Positions 54,201 through 61,896 of a DNA stretch of 64,000 nt are shown one piece after another (within the stretch, counting starts at the first letter, position 1; each line of letters opens with the position of its first letter). This stretch comes from Caulobacter sp. UNC358MFTsu5.1 (GTDB lineage Bacteria; Pseudomonadota; Alphaproteobacteria; Caulobacterales; Caulobacteraceae). The position numbers and the translations under genes were made by a program. The notes beneath the pieces are model-generated. The model ran no database searches. It was given only the letters and a program-made list of their open reading frames with translations, and was not told the DNA's origin. The DNA is taken from NCBI RefSeq assembly GCF_000712075.1, contig NZ_JONW01000006.1, positions 558,001-622,000 on the forward strand. Direction: 5' to 3'.

Positions 54201-54582
54201 TGGCCGTAGCAGCGTCCATTCGGCTGCCGACGACTGGCGCGATACGCCAAGGGGTCTGGGTGGGTCGAAAACCCCGTATCAACTCCTCGCGCGCTGGCGT
54301 TGACACGGAAGCGAGCAGGCTCGCTCCGACCCGCTCGTTGCCTGCTGCCAGCGTCGCCAACGCGATGGCGAGGCTCGACTTCCCGCTTCCGTAGGGACCC
54401 GTCCAGGTAAAGGCGCCGTGGCCCGTGTCGGTTTTGTGCCGCGCCATGGATAGCAGCACTTCGACTGTTGATTGCGAGCACACATAGCCGTCGAGAATGG
54501 ATGCATCGGCAAAATCGTCATCGACGCGAACTGCGCGCGTGAAGCGGCGTGCGACGTGGATTTGTTCGCTCAGCATAGTCAT
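51223..54582 (-). CDS. sspC: SspC, P-loop ATPase of the phosphorothioation complex
   Basis: 1119 residues. Walker A TGPYGSGKSSLAIALA is at residues 61-76 and Walker B GLILFLDEMGKFLEHAA near 165-181. The rest is helical without known enzyme motifs. SspC ATPases work with SspB and SspD in single-strand phosphorothioation. Its ATG shares one base with the sspB stop (TGATG), so translation is coupled. Confidence 0.82.
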   Translation of the reverse strand: MTMLSEQIHVARRFTRAVRVDDDFADASILDGYVCSQSTVEVLLSMARHKTDTGHGAFTWTGPYGSGKSSLAIALATLAAGNERVGASLLASVSTPAREELIRGFRPTQTPWRIAPVVGSRMDAATAIEAALANAVGSATKLRRGSDETLAQWAVRIAADPKREGLILFLDEMGKFLEHAARGGGDVHIFQELAEAAARAEGRLIVVGILHQAFDEYAQRLAREARDEWLKIQGRYLDIAVNLAAEEQIDLIGRAIEGPKPTADHRAKTVAVALKASRLGSLTAIEERLAACWPLHPVAAALIGPITRRRFGQNQRSLFGFLTSAEPFGFQAYLNDEEVDDADVFPVARLWDYLHANLESAILASPDGHRWATALDALHRAEARDAGPDHIALLKAVALIDLFKDRSGLTASLQVLSTTVPAGRDVEAILDDLKKWSVIVFRAHSGAFAIYAGSDFDIESAVEEVRRTGVSVDFKRLARQASLQPILAKRHYEETGALRWFEVELVPLHEADERIRTYVPAPGAAGLFLLAVSAQAESQKEAKRTLEAALEKADPRLVVCGWTRDSVVVREMAADLAALEQVRANRPELEGDAIARREIDARLARLSIELEDRLGEAINSIDWRLPKSARDVIDVRVSGPAGLSILASRLADWRYPLAPRLPNELVNRTKPSSSAQGAVRALLHGMTERSELARLGIDGYPAEVGLHISLLERTGLHRWDEESERWRFTAPAANDPARLFPLWKATDEFLQHRAAGASAAELYGLWRSPPFGVRDGLLPVLMGAYLMTRAGSSAVYLDGVFRPSLDTFLVDRLLQEPASVSLRAVELTEVDVAYIAAMAEMLSSSEERVPPTSLEVARALVREIRDLPAWTLRTTRLTSDAARLRDRAKASNDPNRLLLEDVPAAIGVELGSLSGVGIAKKVSALLGELVDAYPSMLRELESALKRELRIRGDGGLPLEALHRRSLNVQGLTGNFRLDALATRLSTYTGRLDELEGLASLAANRPPRDWVDRDVDAARVELAALAQQFLKAEGFGHLKGRADGRVGVAVYISDPAYPEPQTHEIDLSASDRLIADALSARIHAMMLAEGTSRDIAIAAIANLGLALHVPTTDEGAAQVA

Positions 54583-55571
54583 CAGGCCACCAGCCGCATG
54601 TCGCGGTCATAGAGGCGTTCCAAGAGCCGGTAGGGGGCGATGTCATTCAGGCGCGGCGCGTAGATCTGACGCATGCCCGATGACTCGTCCCATGTGAAGG
54701 CTGCGTCAGTGAGCGCTTCAAGCCGGGAAAGCCTTTCCGCCACGGAGTCCTCGTCCAAAAGGAAGACCTGCCCCGGCGATCCGCGCTCGAAGGTCAGAAA
54801 GTCGACTGAAAACGACTTGCGACCGGAGAAATGAGAGCGCCAGAAATCGACGAGCGCGAATAGAAAGACCTCGTCGGGCAGTGACGGCTTGGCCCCCCGC
54901 CGGAAGCGGAAATAATCGCCCAGCGCCGCGCGTTGAATGAGGCCGAGTTCAGCCAAGGGTGACTCGATACTGTCCTCGGGCGCGCGCCGGCCTGTGGCGG
55001 CGGCCGCGTGATAGGTCCGGACCAGGCATTCAACGTCGCGTTTCAGGCTGACTTCACTCGCAACCCGATCCATTCGGCCCGACTCGTGCAGTTCCTGGCA
55101 GCGGCGCGAAAGCCGCTGAGCCATCAGGTCGCGATCGAACGTCGGCTCGTTGAACTCGTTGAACGCCCAATGCCAGGCCCCAGCTCGCCCTGGTGTCGAC
55201 GCTAAATTCCAGTGAATCAGCCACAGAGAGGCCGGGTGTTCCAAGTAGCCGTCATGATTTTCCCCGAATAAGAAATCACCAAGTTCTCCAGTGACGACTT
55301 TCGGCAATCTCGAAGATGGAGTGTCTTCAAGTTTCAATACTCCCGTCGATAATGCCCAGTGACGCATGGACAAGACCATGTTTCTGCCTACGCCAAATCT
55401 GGCTATCGCGGCTTCATCTGCAAAGACGTTGACGTGAACTTCTTCGCTGATCTGTGATGCCTCTTTCACGGCGTCGTAAGACTTCTTCAGCCACCCGTAG
55501 CGGAGGGGGAAGGTCTCATGGCCCGCTAGTTGTAGGCGGGCGCCGTCGATATCAAAAAGGCTGCGGGGCAT
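54582..55571 (-). CDS. sspB: SspB, DUF4007 protein of the phosphorothioation complex
   Basis: 329 residues: LAGHETFPLRYGWLKKSYDA is the DUF4007 opening, followed by FGVGRNMVLSMRHWAL and LEHPASLWLIHWNLAS. SspB is reported as the nickase that opens the strand for sulfur insertion. It is first in the minus-strand B-C-D operon. The 89-base gap to the divergent sspA carries both promoters. Confidence 0.86.
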   Translation of the reverse strand: MPRSLFDIDGARLQLAGHETFPLRYGWLKKSYDAVKEASQISEEVHVNVFADEAAIARFGVGRNMVLSMRHWALSTGVLKLEDTPSSRLPKVVTGELGDFLFGENHDGYLEHPASLWLIHWNLASTPGRAGAWHWAFNEFNEPTFDRDLMAQRLSRRCQELHESGRMDRVASEVSLKRDVECLVRTYHAAAATGRRAPEDSIESPLAELGLIQRAALGDYFRFRRGAKPSLPDEVFLFALVDFWRSHFSGRKSFSVDFLTFERGSPGQVFLLDEDSVAERLSRLEALTDAAFTWDESSGMRQIYAPRLNDIAPYRLLERLYDRDMRLVA

Positions 55572-55660
55572 CGGACTGGAACTCCTGTCCAGTTGATACG
55601 ACCGCGTGCACCGGTCTATGTCAATCTTTCCTGGCGACCGTCACCAGGGCGGATCGCAAG

Positions 55661-56812
55661 ATGACAGACGACCAAAGCGTCTATTTGGACTACCAAGCCT
55701 CGACCCCGCTTGACGAACGAGTGCGCGCGCTGGTGACGTCAATATCGGACGCATGCGTTGCGAACCCGCACGCGGAAGATCATGCCGCAGGTTGGCGAGC
55801 TCGCGCGGTCATAGAGGAGGCGCGCCGGCAGGTCGCCGATTCGATTGGTGCGGATCCCGATGAGGTCATCTTCACTTCCGGGGCGACCGAGGCTGACAAC
55901 CTCGGTGTCCTCGGCGCTGCGCTGGGCGCTCCCAAGGAGCGGAAGCGGATTCTTGTCAGCGCCATTGAGCACAAGGCGGTGCTGGAGTGCGCCCACGGGG
56001 CGGAACCGTTTGGGTACTCGGTCGAGATTATCCCCGTAACGTCTTGCGGGGTTGTCGATCTCCAATGGTTGGCGTCCGCCGTTCGGGACGACGTTGCAGT
56101 GATCTCCGTCATGGCGGTCAACAACGAGATCGGAACGATTCAACCCGTCGAAGCAGTTGCGGACATTGGATCGAGAGCAGGGGCCTTCGTACACACCGAC
56201 GCCAGTCAGGCGCCGGCCGCGATGGGTGTCGATGTCGTCGCTTGGGGCGTCGACGCTGCTAGCTTCTCCAGCCACAAGGTCTACGGGCCTAAGGGCGTAG
56301 GGGCTTTCTATCTTTCGGCCTCCGCGTCTTGGCGACCCCGTCCTTTGATGTTCGGCGGGGGGCAAGAGGCTGGCCTTCGGCCCGGCACGCTTCCCACCGA
56401 ACTCTGCGCTGGCTTCGGCCTCGCCCTGTCGCTGATGTCGACTGAGGAGCATGTCCGAACTGCGCAGCTGCGCGATCATCTTTTAGGGCTGCTGTCCACG
56501 ACGATCCCGAGGTTGGTGGCGACTTGTCTGGACGCGCCGCGGCATCCCGGATGTCTACATCTGCGATTCGAGGGAGTGGACGCCAAGGATCTCATGACGC
56601 GACTGCAGCCCAAGCTCAGCGCTTCCACTGGATCAGCCTGTACATCCGGCCATATGAGAACCTCCCACGTTCTTCAAGCTATCGGTCTGAGCGACGAGCA
56701 GGCGGCCGAGGGGGTGCGGCTGTCCCTCGGGCGCTTTACCTCCACCAGTGATATCGATCGAGCCGTAGCGCTTTTGGCTGAGGCGGTAGCCGACGCTCGG
56801 CGGCAAGCCTGA
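55661..56812 (+). CDS. sspA: SspA/DndA-like cysteine desulfurase
   Basis: 383 residues from MTDDQSVYLDYQASTPLDER. The PLP lysine lies in ASFSSHKVYGPKG, and the sulfur-accepting cysteine in STGSACTSGHMRTSH. GATEADNLGVLGAAL is the cofactor-phosphate loop. It provides sulfur for DNA phosphorothioation. It is divergent from sspBCD. The open frame continues upstream to 55454 through sspB, but the ATG at 55661 matches family starts. Confidence 0.92.
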   Translation: MTDDQSVYLDYQASTPLDERVRALVTSISDACVANPHAEDHAAGWRARAVIEEARRQVADSIGADPDEVIFTSGATEADNLGVLGAALGAPKERKRILVSAIEHKAVLECAHGAEPFGYSVEIIPVTSCGVVDLQWLASAVRDDVAVISVMAVNNEIGTIQPVEAVADIGSRAGAFVHTDASQAPAAMGVDVVAWGVDAASFSSHKVYGPKGVGAFYLSASASWRPRPLMFGGGQEAGLRPGTLPTELCAGFGLALSLMSTEEHVRTAQLRDHLLGLLSTTIPRLVATCLDAPRHPGCLHLRFEGVDAKDLMTRLQPKLSASTGSACTSGHMRTSHVLQAIGLSDEQAAEGVRLSLGRFTSTSDIDRAVALLAEAVADARRQA

Positions 56813-56975
56813 CTGCAAATTCTTGTGGAGCGTCAAGCAGCGGCTCGAAGGTGCGGATGACAAGCCAACTGTGCTTATCAAGTCGCGCGTTTTCTTCGCT
56901 TTGCCTGGATAATTCCTTTAGCCTCGGATCGCGTTCAACCTAGGAGCGCTCTTTTTTGAACGCTGGAGGGGCCGG

Positions 56976-58457
56976 GTGGAGTTCGTAAACTGGTCATCCA
57001 TCGTACGCGGCATCGCAAACAGCCGGTCCGGCAAGGCGAAGTTCTTCAAGCCGGTCTGTGTGATTGCCGCTTTAGATCTTGCCGATGAGGGATCCATCGA
57101 CCCGGACGATGTCAAAGCGCAAGCGATCCTGGATCGCTTTTCTAAATACATCACGCCGTTCCACAGTGAGCGGGGGCAAGATGGCTACCAGCCGCTTTGG
57201 CATTTATCGAACAATCAACTCTGGACATTCTTCGATGGCGATCGGCCGCTGACGTCGAGGGACTTTTCGGATGGAAGGCCGCGCTCGAAAGCCAGGCTAT
57301 TCAGTCGCTTTGATAAGCTGGCTATCCGAAAAGAGGTTCGGAGATTATGGGACTCGCAATCTGACCGACGTCAGCTGCGGGAGGCTATGCTGTTGATGCT
57401 CAGCAAAAGTGACGATGACAGTCGTCGCCTCGTCCAGCCTCTCTTCAATCCCAAGCACCTGCTCGAAGAGCGGCTTTGGCCCACCCAGGAGGCTTTGGCT
57501 GACTACTTCGCGAAATTAACAAACCAGCTTTCGCTCTTCGACCAGCAATCTGAGCCTCCTGCGGCTGACCGACTGGCCTCTGCTACGGAGAAGTCGCAAC
57601 AGGCGTCCGATCTCGGTGGGCTTCAGTTTGCAGCGATTGAGAATGTGCCGAGCGCCATCGATTATCTTTGGTCGAACGGTCGTATCGTAGTTGGGCCCAA
57701 CCAGGCCAGCATTCCGGCCTTTCCTTTCGCGACCTCGGAGCGCGAACACCGGCAGCGCCTAGAGGCGTGCGCCATGCTCTCGGACGACTTAATCCGCCAG
57801 CTTGATAGGCAGCGGTGGCAGGTTCGAGAGGACTATCGGCTTGAGATTCAGCGCTATGTCGACCGACTACCGAAAGGCGCAGACAACGACAACATTCTCC
57901 TTTCTGACGCTGCGGCTCGGGTGCTCAGGGAGCTGTTTGCAGCGGAACAATCCATTCTCCCAGGCCCCTTCGCAGCAGCGCTCAAGGTCTTGCTGCAACA
58001 GCACATCGCCCTCAGGCCATTTTACCCGGAATTAAATACCTTCTATCGCGCGGTCCAAACCGGGCGGATTGATGAGCCGCTTCCACTCGATGCGGTGGAC
58101 AACATTAAAGCTATTGTCCTAGGTCAAACCCCGGCCGTGTTCGATGCCAGCGTGTCTATCGCCATCGGCGAAACGTCAGCTCCCGAGACGGTCGTCGCAG
58201 CTGTCGAGATCGAAGATGCGAATGCCGAAGAGACAATTTCACCGCCACCAGACCCGATAGGCGAGCTCGATCAGGCGAAGGCTCACGATTTCCAAATCGC
58301 GGGAATTCTAAACCGGCTGTGGAAAGTCCTAAGCGCGGGTGAAAAGGTTCGATCGACCGCCGAGGCATGGATCCAAACTTACCACTCCATGAGTGGTCCT
58401 ATGAAGCAGATCCTCGAGTGGCTTCAGCATGCACTTAATCGTGGCGACGCTCCTTAA
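56976..58457 (+). CDS. Protein with an HNH-enzyme-like N-terminal head, function unknown
   Basis: 493 residues from a GTG after TGGAGGGG. The N-terminal pattern KFFKPVCVIAALDLADEGSI, DRFSKYITPFHSERG and YQPLWHLSNNQLWTFF resembles the head domain at the start of HNH restriction endonucleases such as ScoMcrA-like enzymes. No HNH motif follows; the rest is helical with a low-complexity acidic segment (about 395-425). Lying next to sspA it may sense or act on modified DNA, but it is not a DUF262 SspE. Function unassigned. Confidence 0.65.
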   Translation: MEFVNWSSIVRGIANSRSGKAKFFKPVCVIAALDLADEGSIDPDDVKAQAILDRFSKYITPFHSERGQDGYQPLWHLSNNQLWTFFDGDRPLTSRDFSDGRPRSKARLFSRFDKLAIRKEVRRLWDSQSDRRQLREAMLLMLSKSDDDSRRLVQPLFNPKHLLEERLWPTQEALADYFAKLTNQLSLFDQQSEPPAADRLASATEKSQQASDLGGLQFAAIENVPSAIDYLWSNGRIVVGPNQASIPAFPFATSEREHRQRLEACAMLSDDLIRQLDRQRWQVREDYRLEIQRYVDRLPKGADNDNILLSDAAARVLRELFAAEQSILPGPFAAALKVLLQQHIALRPFYPELNTFYRAVQTGRIDEPLPLDAVDNIKAIVLGQTPAVFDASVSIAIGETSAPETVVAAVEIEDANAEETISPPPDPIGELDQAKAHDFQIAGILNRLWKVLSAGEKVRSTAEAWIQTYHSMSGPMKQILEWLQHALNRGDAP

Positions 58458-58496
58458 TCCGTCTCATTAAGGCGCAGTTTGAACCGCTGCCGTCAC

Positions 58497-58652
58497 ATGA
58501 TATTATTCTCCCATTGGAGAAGAATTACGGGTGCCTCTCGCCTGTACACGACTGCCGGAGCGGCCGCTGTAAGCGGCCTGGCGCTGAAGGCAGTCAACAA
58601 TCTCATCGACAAGCGCATCGTCGATGTCGCGCGGCCTTCCGAGGGGGACTAA
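58497..58652 (+). CDS. Possible 51-residue small protein
   Basis: ATG at 58497 opens MILFSHWRRITGASRLYTTA, then a small-residue helix GAAAVSGLALKAVNNLI and a DKRIVDVARPSEGD tail, stop at 58652. The Ala/Gly/Leu centre could insert in a membrane. It meets the convergent MNT-HEPN stop by 4 bases. It lacks a strong ribosome site, so coding is uncertain. Confidence 0.35.
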   Translation: MILFSHWRRITGASRLYTTAGAAAVSGLALKAVNNLIDKRIVDVARPSEGD

Positions 58653-59566
58653 GCCGCTGCCTTTCGGAGTGTCTCGACGCGCTCGAGCGCTACCGCCTCT
58701 ACCGCCATTTGCAGCTCGCCGACCCGGGTCTCGAGCCAGCCCAGATGCTCCTCTGAGATCTCGTAGTGATCTGAATAGCGGGCTTCTACGTAGGCGCGGC
58801 GGATCAGATCAAAGCCCTGGCGCTCGAACTTGCTGGTCCTTGGCCAGATGCCGATCAGGCGGCTGTCCAGTTCCTCGGCCCGGTCACGTAGCAGGTTCAA
58901 TCGGTGCGTCTTCGAGCTGTAGAGCGTCAGAGTCAGGATCAGGCCGTGGTAGAACTTCTCGGCCGCTTGATGGAGCAGGAACGCTGCTTCCTTCGGGCTC
59001 CCGTCCGATCGAGCAAACTTGGCCAACCGACAGAAGCTGCCACCACTCCTAAGCCATTCGTCTGAATAGGCCTTTGTCTGGGCATAGGCATCGCGCGGAG
59101 AAAGCGTCTGCGGCTGGGAAAACTCAAAGCCGTCTTCCTCGAAAAGCGTGATCCCGTCTCTCAGGATGTCCGTAAAAAAGTAGCGGCCGAGGCGAAGCTG
59201 CTCGTTCACGTCGTCGAGGCTGTGGACCACGAAGCTCGGCTGGGTGCGAAGCGTCTCTCCGGAGGCCAGCTCTTCCAGGAAGCGCGCGTCGGGCTTGGCC
59301 CAGAACTCCTCCAGGTCGGTCAGGTCCTCGTGGTTCACGACCACAAGGATGTCGTAGTCGGAGAAATATCGGCCCTTGGGATCCTCGACCCAGTCGCCGC
59401 GCGCATAGCTGCCGAACAGGATGATCTTCAGGAGCTTGGCGTTGCGGAACCGGGGCATGGTGCGCCGGCTAGTCGCCTCGGCGAACCCCTCGCGCAGGAC
59501 CTGGACCACGAACGCCAGTTCCTTGCGTTTGCCGGCGGGCAGGTGGTCGAGCGAGGTCTTCATCAT
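58649..59566 (-). CDS. Nucleotidyltransferase-HEPN fusion protein (MNT/HEPN)
   Basis: About 305 residues from MKTSLDHLPAGKRKELAFVV. The minimal nucleotidyltransferase motif ILFGSYARGDW with SDYDILVVV (metal-binding acids) is at about residues 45-75. The HEPN domain follows with LLHQAAEKFYHGLILTLTLY and THRLNLL. Such fusions act in toxin-antitoxin-like and defence modules; the usual separate HEPN toxin and MNT antitoxin are here in one chain. The frame extends to 59683, but the start at 59566 begins the conserved part. Confidence 0.85.
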   Translation of the reverse strand: MMKTSLDHLPAGKRKELAFVVQVLREGFAEATSRRTMPRFRNAKLLKIILFGSYARGDWVEDPKGRYFSDYDILVVVNHEDLTDLEEFWAKPDARFLEELASGETLRTQPSFVVHSLDDVNEQLRLGRYFFTDILRDGITLFEEDGFEFSQPQTLSPRDAYAQTKAYSDEWLRSGGSFCRLAKFARSDGSPKEAAFLLHQAAEKFYHGLILTLTLYSSKTHRLNLLRDRAEELDSRLIGIWPRTSKFERQGFDLIRRAYVEARYSDHYEISEEHLGWLETRVGELQMAVEAVALERVETLRKAAA

Positions 59567-59783
59567 CGGTCCAGCCGCCAGATCACGCGAATCGCCGTCA
59601 CGGCCGCGGCCGCCGTGAGGCTCGAAGGAAAGGCCAGTTCGCCAGCCAGGAAAAGAGTCTAGGCCGCAAAGGCCGTCCAGCACAGATATTGCGCGTATAT
59701 TCGTTCTATAGAGTAGCCGGGCGTGCTTCGCCGCGCTTGCGTAGGGGGCGGCCCCGTCACGGCCGCGCCAGTCGCGTTTCCCC

Positions 59784-60716
59784 TTGACCCCGATCGCCTC
59801 CCAGATCGCAGATTTCCGCCCGTCCGCCGGCGGCGCGGTGGCCCAGGCTGGCCTGGGCCTGCATCAGCTGCGTTACGTTCTGGCGGCGGCCGAACAGGGC
59901 GGGTTTCGACGGGCGGCGCGGCGGCTGGGTGTCCAGCAGTCGGCCGTCTCACGCCGGATCCGCGAACTTGAGGACCGCCTCGGAACGCCCATCTTCGAAA
60001 GAGGCCCGTCGGGCGTGAGCCTGACCCAGGCGGGCCATGACTTCGTGACCCGCGCCCAGGGCGCGGTCGCCGCGCTTGACCAGGCCGTTGAACGCATGGC
60101 CGACGAGACCGGGCGCCAAGAGCACGTGCTGCGGATCGGCGTCGTCGGCGCGGTCGGGCCGGGACGCCTTGCGGTCCTGCTGCGACGGCTGCTGGCGCGC
60201 GATCCCGGCCTGTTGCTGGATCTGGTGGAAGGCTCGGCGGAAGATCACTTGGCCGAACTGGCCCAAGGCCGGCTCGACGTCGGCTTCCTGCCCTGCGAAC
60301 CCGCCAAGCTCGATGGCCGACCCGCATGGCGGGAGCGCCTGCTGGTAGCCTTGCCCGTCGATCATCCCCTGGCGCGGCGATCAAGCCTGCGCTGGCGGGA
60401 CTTGGTCGGCTTGCGCCTGATGGTGTCGGGCCAGGACCTAGGCGCCGCACGGTCTCGGATCGAGCGTGCGCGACGCGGGGGATGCGAACTGGATCTGGTC
60501 ACACAGGCCAGCTGCGCGGCGACCGTCCTACGTCTGGTAGTGCTGGGACAGGGGCTGGCCGTGATGTCCGAAAGTAGCGCGATGACTTGCGAAGGGATCG
60601 TCTATCGCCCCCTCTGGCGCGAGATGTCGACCTGTAACGTGGTCATCGGGCGCCGGCGCGAGAAGCGCGCCCTTCGGCGGCTTCTGGCCTTGCTTGATCC
60701 GGGATCGGCCGCCTAG
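59784..60716 (+). CDS. LysR-family regulator of the transfer region
   Basis: 310 residues from a TTG at 59784. HTH: LHQLRYVLAAAEQGGFRRAA then RRLGVQQSAVSRRIRELED. The effector-binding domain has IGVVGAVGPGRLAVLLRRLL and DVGFLPCEPAKL. It converges on trbI 7 bases away, a position LysR genes often hold in trb elements. Ligand unknown. Confidence 0.9.
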   Translation: MTPIASQIADFRPSAGGAVAQAGLGLHQLRYVLAAAEQGGFRRAARRLGVQQSAVSRRIRELEDRLGTPIFERGPSGVSLTQAGHDFVTRAQGAVAALDQAVERMADETGRQEHVLRIGVVGAVGPGRLAVLLRRLLARDPGLLLDLVEGSAEDHLAELAQGRLDVGFLPCEPAKLDGRPAWRERLLVALPVDHPLARRSSLRWRDLVGLRLMVSGQDLGAARSRIERARRGGCELDLVTQASCAATVLRLVVLGQGLAVMSESSAMTCEGIVYRPLWREMSTCNVVIGRRREKRALRRLLALLDPGSAA

Positions 60717-60723
60717 CTGGTAT

Positions 60724-61896
60724 TCAGGGCGCGGCGTCGAACACCACGTCGCGGGTGACCAGGATCGTGACGGGCAGGCCCGCCCGCAGGGTGAGCGTCG
60801 GCTGCACGTCGAGCTGGCGGCGCACCACTTGCTGCCCCGTCTGGCTTACCGTCTCCTGGACGCCCCGGCGCAGGGCCCGGGCGATGTCGCCGTCGTCGTC
60901 CGACCCGAGTTCGACGCCGACGCCGAGCAGGCTCGAGAGCAGGGCGGCCTTGCCCACGGCGCCCCAGTGGGCGTCGACGCCGTCCGTCAGGCCCGAACGG
61001 CCTGCGGCGTCCGCGCCGACGAGCCGGTCGAGGTCGAGCGACCGACCGTCCGGGAAGACGATGCGGTCCCAGGCCAGCAGCACGCGTCGTTGGCCGAACG
61101 TCACCCGAGCATCGTAGGTGCCGAGCAGCTTGGAGCCCTGCGGGATCAGGACCACGCGCCCGGTGAGGCTGTCGTAGATGTTGCGCGTCACCTGGGCCGA
61201 GACCGGGCCGGGGAGATCGGAGCTGACCGCCGTGACCAGGGCGGCGGTGATGACGGTGTGGGCCTGCAGCAGCAGCTTGCCGGCCGGCGGGGTGACGCGA
61301 AAGGCGCTGGTCGCCGGCGTGGCGCGCGGCCGCTCGATGAAGGCGCGCTTGGCGGCTTGCTCCCCGGGCTCGGCCGCGGCGGTCGGGGCGTCGGACGCCG
61401 GCGTGACGGCGACGGCCTGGGCGAGCGAGGCCTGCGACGGCGCGGCCGTGCGCGCCGCACCGGTGAACAGGCTGCTCGTCCGCGCCGCGTCCAGCATCTG
61501 GCGGCGCGCTTGACGCGCCTGGGCCTCGGCCGGATCGGGCGGCGGCGTGGGACCCATGGCCGGCGGAGGAACCGATACGCCGCGATCCCGGGCCGAAACG
61601 ATCGGCCGGCCGAGGTCCCCGGGAAGCGGTGGTCCGAGCTTCGGCACCTCGCCGTAGGTCTTGGGCGCGTCGGCCATGGCCGCCGGCGGCGGGCGTGTCT
61701 CGGGGTCTTCCGGCGCGGGTTCCGGCGCGCGCACGGACGGCGCGTGGAGCGCCAGCATCAGCGCCCCGCCGCCGGCGGCGGCGGCGACCGTGCAGAGCGT
61801 CAGCACCATTGCTCGCGACAGGCGCGCCACGCGCGGCGGGGCGGCTCGGAGACGCACCGCCTCCTTGGCCGGATTGTCGGGCGGCGCCCCGCTCAT
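60724..61896 (-). CDS. trbI: TrbI, VirB10-like outer core channel component
   Basis: 390 residues. One membrane segment near 28-52 (MVLTLCTVAAAAGGGALMLA), a Pro-rich periplasmic linker and the VirB10/TrbI domain with LIPQGSKLLGTYDARVTFG and WDRIVFPDGRSLDL. It spans the envelope as scaffold of the mating channel. Overlaps trbG by 4 bases. Confidence 0.94.
   Translation of the reverse strand: MSGAPPDNPAKEAVRLRAAPPRVARLSRAMVLTLCTVAAAAGGGALMLALHAPSVRAPEPAPEDPETRPPPAAMADAPKTYGEVPKLGPPLPGDLGRPIVSARDRGVSVPPPAMGPTPPPDPAEAQARQARRQMLDAARTSSLFTGAARTAAPSQASLAQAVAVTPASDAPTAAAEPGEQAAKRAFIERPRATPATSAFRVTPPAGKLLLQAHTVITAALVTAVSSDLPGPVSAQVTRNIYDSLTGRVVLIPQGSKLLGTYDARVTFGQRRVLLAWDRIVFPDGRSLDLDRLVGADAAGRSGLTDGVDAHWGAVGKAALLSSLLGVGVELGSDDDGDIARALRRGVQETVSQTGQQVVRRQLDVQPTLTLRAGLPVTILVTRDVVFDAAP

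Noticed and set aside
55454..55660. N-terminal extension of SspA
   Set aside because: It reads antisense through sspB and its promoter; the family start is MTDDQSVYLDYQAST at 55661.
41503..56812. Assignment as a Dnd/Dpt (DndBCDE) double-strand system
   Set aside because: No DndB, DndD or DndE is visible, and DUF4007 SspB with a large SspC fits the Ssp type. F, G and H do resemble DptFGH.
56976..58457. SspE, the usual phosphorothioate-sensing effector
   Set aside because: No DUF262 signature (DGQQR-like) and no HNH motif in the sequence.
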